Source: a virus. From it: a DNA stretch of 22,042 nt. Below are positions 20,735-22,042 of the stretch, piece by piece; position 1 is the first letter of the stretch, and the number at the start of each line of letters is the position of its first letter. The notes under the pieces were generated by a model. That model saw nothing but the letters and a program-made list of their open reading frames with translations, was not told where the DNA came from and made no database searches. The stretch is taken from positions 1-22,042 of IMG/VR virus record IMGVR_UViG_3300035661_002932; one strand, given 5' to 3'. The translations under genes were made by a program, and so were the position numbers.

Positions 20735-20916
20735 ATGAGCTTTATGAAACTACATGATCTCTTTGAGAGGACCTATCACTTCAGACAGGCGCTGATGTAA
20801 AGCGGCTTTGGCACGAGATCAATCATACTTGCTTTAATGATGAGCTTACTGAACCGCCGATTTACATCGAAGCACTTGACAAGATGAATCATCATAAGTG
20901 GAAAGCTGAAGGCTAA
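20735..20916 (+). pseudogene. Broken SprT-like small gene on the plus strand
   Basis: From the ATG at 20735 the frame reads MSFMKLHDLFERTYHFRQALM and stops at 20800. Stepping back one base at 20791, where GCGCT may once have been GCGGCT, the reading continues as ADVKRLWHEINHTCFNDELTE and PPIYIEALDKMNHHKW to the stop at 20914-20916. The joined product, about 60 aa, resembles the start of phage SprT-like proteins, in which a helix with W..IN..CF..L precedes P-x-I; HEINH also happens to fit HExxH. The rest of an SprT domain is absent. It is one of only two plus-strand items here and converges on the HNH gene, sharing stop-codon bases with it. Confidence 0.5.
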
Positions 20917-20931
20917 CGTTTGCGGTTAGCC
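20911..20931. terminator. Possible bidirectional hairpin between convergent genes
   Basis: A 7-bp stem GGCTAAC/GTTAGCC (20911-20917 with 20925-20931) with a 7-nt loop lies over the two overlapping stop codons. No good T run follows on either strand, so termination is uncertain. Confidence 0.4.
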
Positions 20932-21242
20932 GTGATGGTGTTATCATAATAGTCCGATGGTTTCTTCTGGACCCAATTGATGAACTTTGCAATGTCTGGG
21001 TGTGCCTTTATCACTTCCCAGGTATTGTATACTTTCTCAAGCTCACGCTCTGTGAAAGTTGCGTGAATCTTACGATGACAAATGCGATGGATAAAGTACT
21101 GATCCTTGCCACCGAATGTCTTAGGCACCAGATGATGCCGATCAACATTCACTAGGCCAAGCGGCCGTCCACAGACAGCACAAGGCTGATTCTGATTTAC
21201 AAAGAGCTCAGCCTTTGATGCAGGTGCTTCAACTTTCATCAT
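20913..21242 (-). CDS. HNH endonuclease domain protein
   Basis: A 109-aa protein from the ATG at 21242. The HNH motif is complete: CAVCG (Cys21, Cys24), VDRHHLVPKTFGG (His36, His37) and ICHRKIH (Cys55, His60), giving a zinc-stabilised beta-beta-alpha metal nuclease site. A helical C-terminus ends with KKPSDYYDN. It could be a free-standing homing nuclease or a DNA-processing nuclease; small HNH genes are common mobile parts of phage genomes. Starts at 21293 (GTG) and 21251 (ATG) are possible, but residues before 21242 overlap protein-like sequence in another frame belonging to the upstream broken gene. Confidence 0.88.
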   Translation of the reverse strand: MMKVEAPASKAELFVNQNQPCAVCGRPLGLVNVDRHHLVPKTFGGKDQYFIHRICHRKIHATFTERELEKVYNTWEVIKAHPDIAKFINWVQKKPSDYYDNTITANRKR

Positions 21243-21475
21243 CGGGCTCATTAAAGGTTTCTTTATACCGGTCAAACAGTGGGGAGAATACACCGTGACA
21301 AATGCTCGGTGAGTCAGGTATCACAAATCAAAAGCCATTCCACATTGCAACAAGATGCTTATCCTCATGTATGTGCTTTGCAATGGATTCTGCCGACATC
21401 TTGTGACTAGCGGATAGTCTTTGGTAGCTTGATCTGATGATCTACCTTAATGGTAGAACCGAGCTTGAAGTTCAT
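21229..21475 (-). pseudogene. Small gene broken by a frameshift and an in-frame TGA
   Basis: AGGAG lies 6 nt before the ATG at 21475, and the frame MNFKLGSTIKVDHQIKLPK ends at TAG after 22 codons. Protein-like sequence resumes in the next frame as SHKMSAESIAKHIHEDK and HLVAMWNGF, meets TGA, then goes on in the same frame as FVIPDSPSICHGVF and SPLFDRYKETFNEPDDES to a TGA inside the HNH gene start. Joined it would be about 80 aa. No family is recognised. It sits directly behind smpB with 1-base spacing, so it belonged to that operon. Confidence 0.42.
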
Positions 21476-21476
21476 G

Positions 21477-21923
21477 TCAGTCTCCTGCAAATAAGCGTTC
21501 GATCTCTCGTGCAACATCACGCTCTTTGATGGTGTTACGCTTATCATGCAACTTCTTACCTTTGGCAAGGCCGATCTCAATTTTGACACGTCCTTTGCTA
21601 AAGTGTGCATTCAGCGGCACAATGGTAAAGCCACGTTCAGCAACCTTGCCTATTAGCTTTTGAATCTGTTGCTTATGGAGCAACAGCTTACGCGTGCGTG
21701 TTGTATCGGCATGCACGTGTGATGAGGCTTGCACCAGCGGGGTAATATGTGAGCCGATCATTACAACCTCCTCACCTTTGATTATCACGTGTGCTTCTGC
21801 AATTTGAATGCCCTTAGCACGGATAGCCTTAACCTCCCAACCTTCAAGAACAATGCCGGCTTCAATCCGATCTTCGATGAAGTAATCAAAGCAAGCCTTG
21901 CGATTTGTTGTAATATTGCTCAT
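21477..21923 (-). CDS. smpB: SmpB, tmRNA-binding protein
   Basis: A 148-aa full-length SmpB. It has the family landmarks in order: [71 protein letters not shown] and the C-terminal [13 protein letters not shown]. SmpB binds the tRNA-like part of tmRNA and places it in stalled ribosomes for trans-translation. The RNA-binding strands and the GKKxHDKR element are intact, so binding to host tmRNA is plausible. The C-terminal tail, which enters the mRNA channel, is present but short and ends acidic (FAGD). It overlaps the upstream gene by four bases (ATGA). I see no tmRNA in the window. Sequence style looks proteobacterial. Confidence 0.97.
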   Translation of the reverse strand: MSNITTNRKACFDYFIEDRIEAGIVLEGWEVKAIRAKGIQIAEAHVIIKGEEVVMIGSHITPLVQASSHVHADTTRTRKLLLHKQQIQKLIGKVAERGFTIVPLNAHFSKGRVKIEIGLAKGKKLHDKRNTIKERDVAREIERLFAGD

Positions 21924-22042
21924 TGTTCTTTCGCCTGAATCAGGGTAACCTTATCATCATAGAAAAGGGTGCACCGCTTCCGTTGATTCTTAGGAAACAG
22001 CACGATGCTTTTCAGCACAGGAGGAAACGGGTCATTCCAAGC
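21920..22042 (-). CDS. C-terminal end of an unknown protein, partial
   Basis: The last 40 codons of a gene running in from beyond the window: [16 protein letters not shown], then [13 protein letters not shown], ending QAKEQ. Its TGA overlaps the smpB ATG (ATGA), so it is upstream in the same operon. Too little is present to identify it. Confidence 0.75.
   Translation of the reverse strand, partial: AWNDPFPPVLKSIVLFPKNQRKRCTLFYDDKVTLIQAKEQ

Noticed and set aside
844-20931. Hairpins as a CRISPR array, integrase attachment site or origin
   Set aside because: No regularly spaced repeats, no integrase and no tRNA target; the hairpins are explained as terminators, an RNA element and a translation switch.
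17523-21475. Recoding of stop codons as an alternative genetic code
   Set aside because: The internal stops are of different kinds (TAA and TGA), occur only in short damaged genes, and long intact genes use the same stops normally.
8880-21475. Global sequencing error as the cause of all frameshifts
   Set aside because: Not adopted as the sole explanation: long genes such as the 637-aa topoisomerase and 441-aa PARP are intact, and the lesions cluster in short genes and gene ends. It remains possible locally.

Overview
This window reads as about 22 kb of a tailed, T4-related bacteriophage genome with a large gene set. The evidence is a two-subunit phage type II topoisomerase of the T4 gp39/gp52 kind, a T4 RnlA-type RNA ligase, a polynucleotide-kinase-like protein, a T4 gp1-type dNMP kinase, phage tail-fibre proteins, and late-promoter boxes matching the T4 consensus TATAAATA. 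Nearly every gene lies on the minus strand, in tight operons with 1-16 base overlaps. The SmpB sequence looks proteobacterial, which weakly suggests a proteobacterial host. No tRNA, CRISPR array, transposon or integrase was seen.

Layout from high to low coordinates, which is mostly the direction of transcription. Positions 22042-20913 hold the end of an unknown gene, a phage-encoded SmpB, a broken small gene and an HNH protein. A convergent, broken, SprT-like plus-strand gene follows at 20735-20916. Positions 20714-19010 hold an unknown gene, a PNK-type kinase and an M15 endolysin; the endolysin's ribosome binding site lies in a hairpin whose loop contains a late-promoter box. Positions 18936-16648 hold two possible PD-(D/E)XK proteins, a possible PTH2-fold protein and a broken small gene. 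Positions 16580-16222 look like a structured non-coding RNA on the plus strand with its own -10 box. Positions 15961-10599 are the topoisomerase, then an operon of small membrane protein, dNMP kinase, secreted NUC1-type nuclease, TraR/DksA zinc finger and a small phage protein. Positions 10479-9286 are the RNA ligase, followed by a frameshifted small gene. Positions 8843-6113 carry a complete PARP1-like ADP-ribosyltransferase (WGR, helical and catalytic domains) coupled to a Nudix hydrolase and an unknown protein. Positions 5987-3961 are a nucleotide operon ending in thymidylate synthase. Positions 3823-1 are three tail-fibre-like proteins, one with collagen repeats and one entering a spherulin-4-like (possible glycosidase) domain.

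Two promoter classes can be read. Early sigma70-like sites have the form TTTACA-N17/18-TAyAAT and precede both topoisomerase genes, the RNA ligase, the kinase and the nuclease-like gene. T4-late-like boxes precede the tail genes, the PARP operon and the endolysin. Five rho-independent terminators separate the blocks. The most notable contents are the phage PARP with its Nudix partner, the phage SmpB, the structured RNA and the T4-like translational switch on the endolysin. Several short genes are broken by single-base frameshifts or in-frame stops while the long genes around them are intact.
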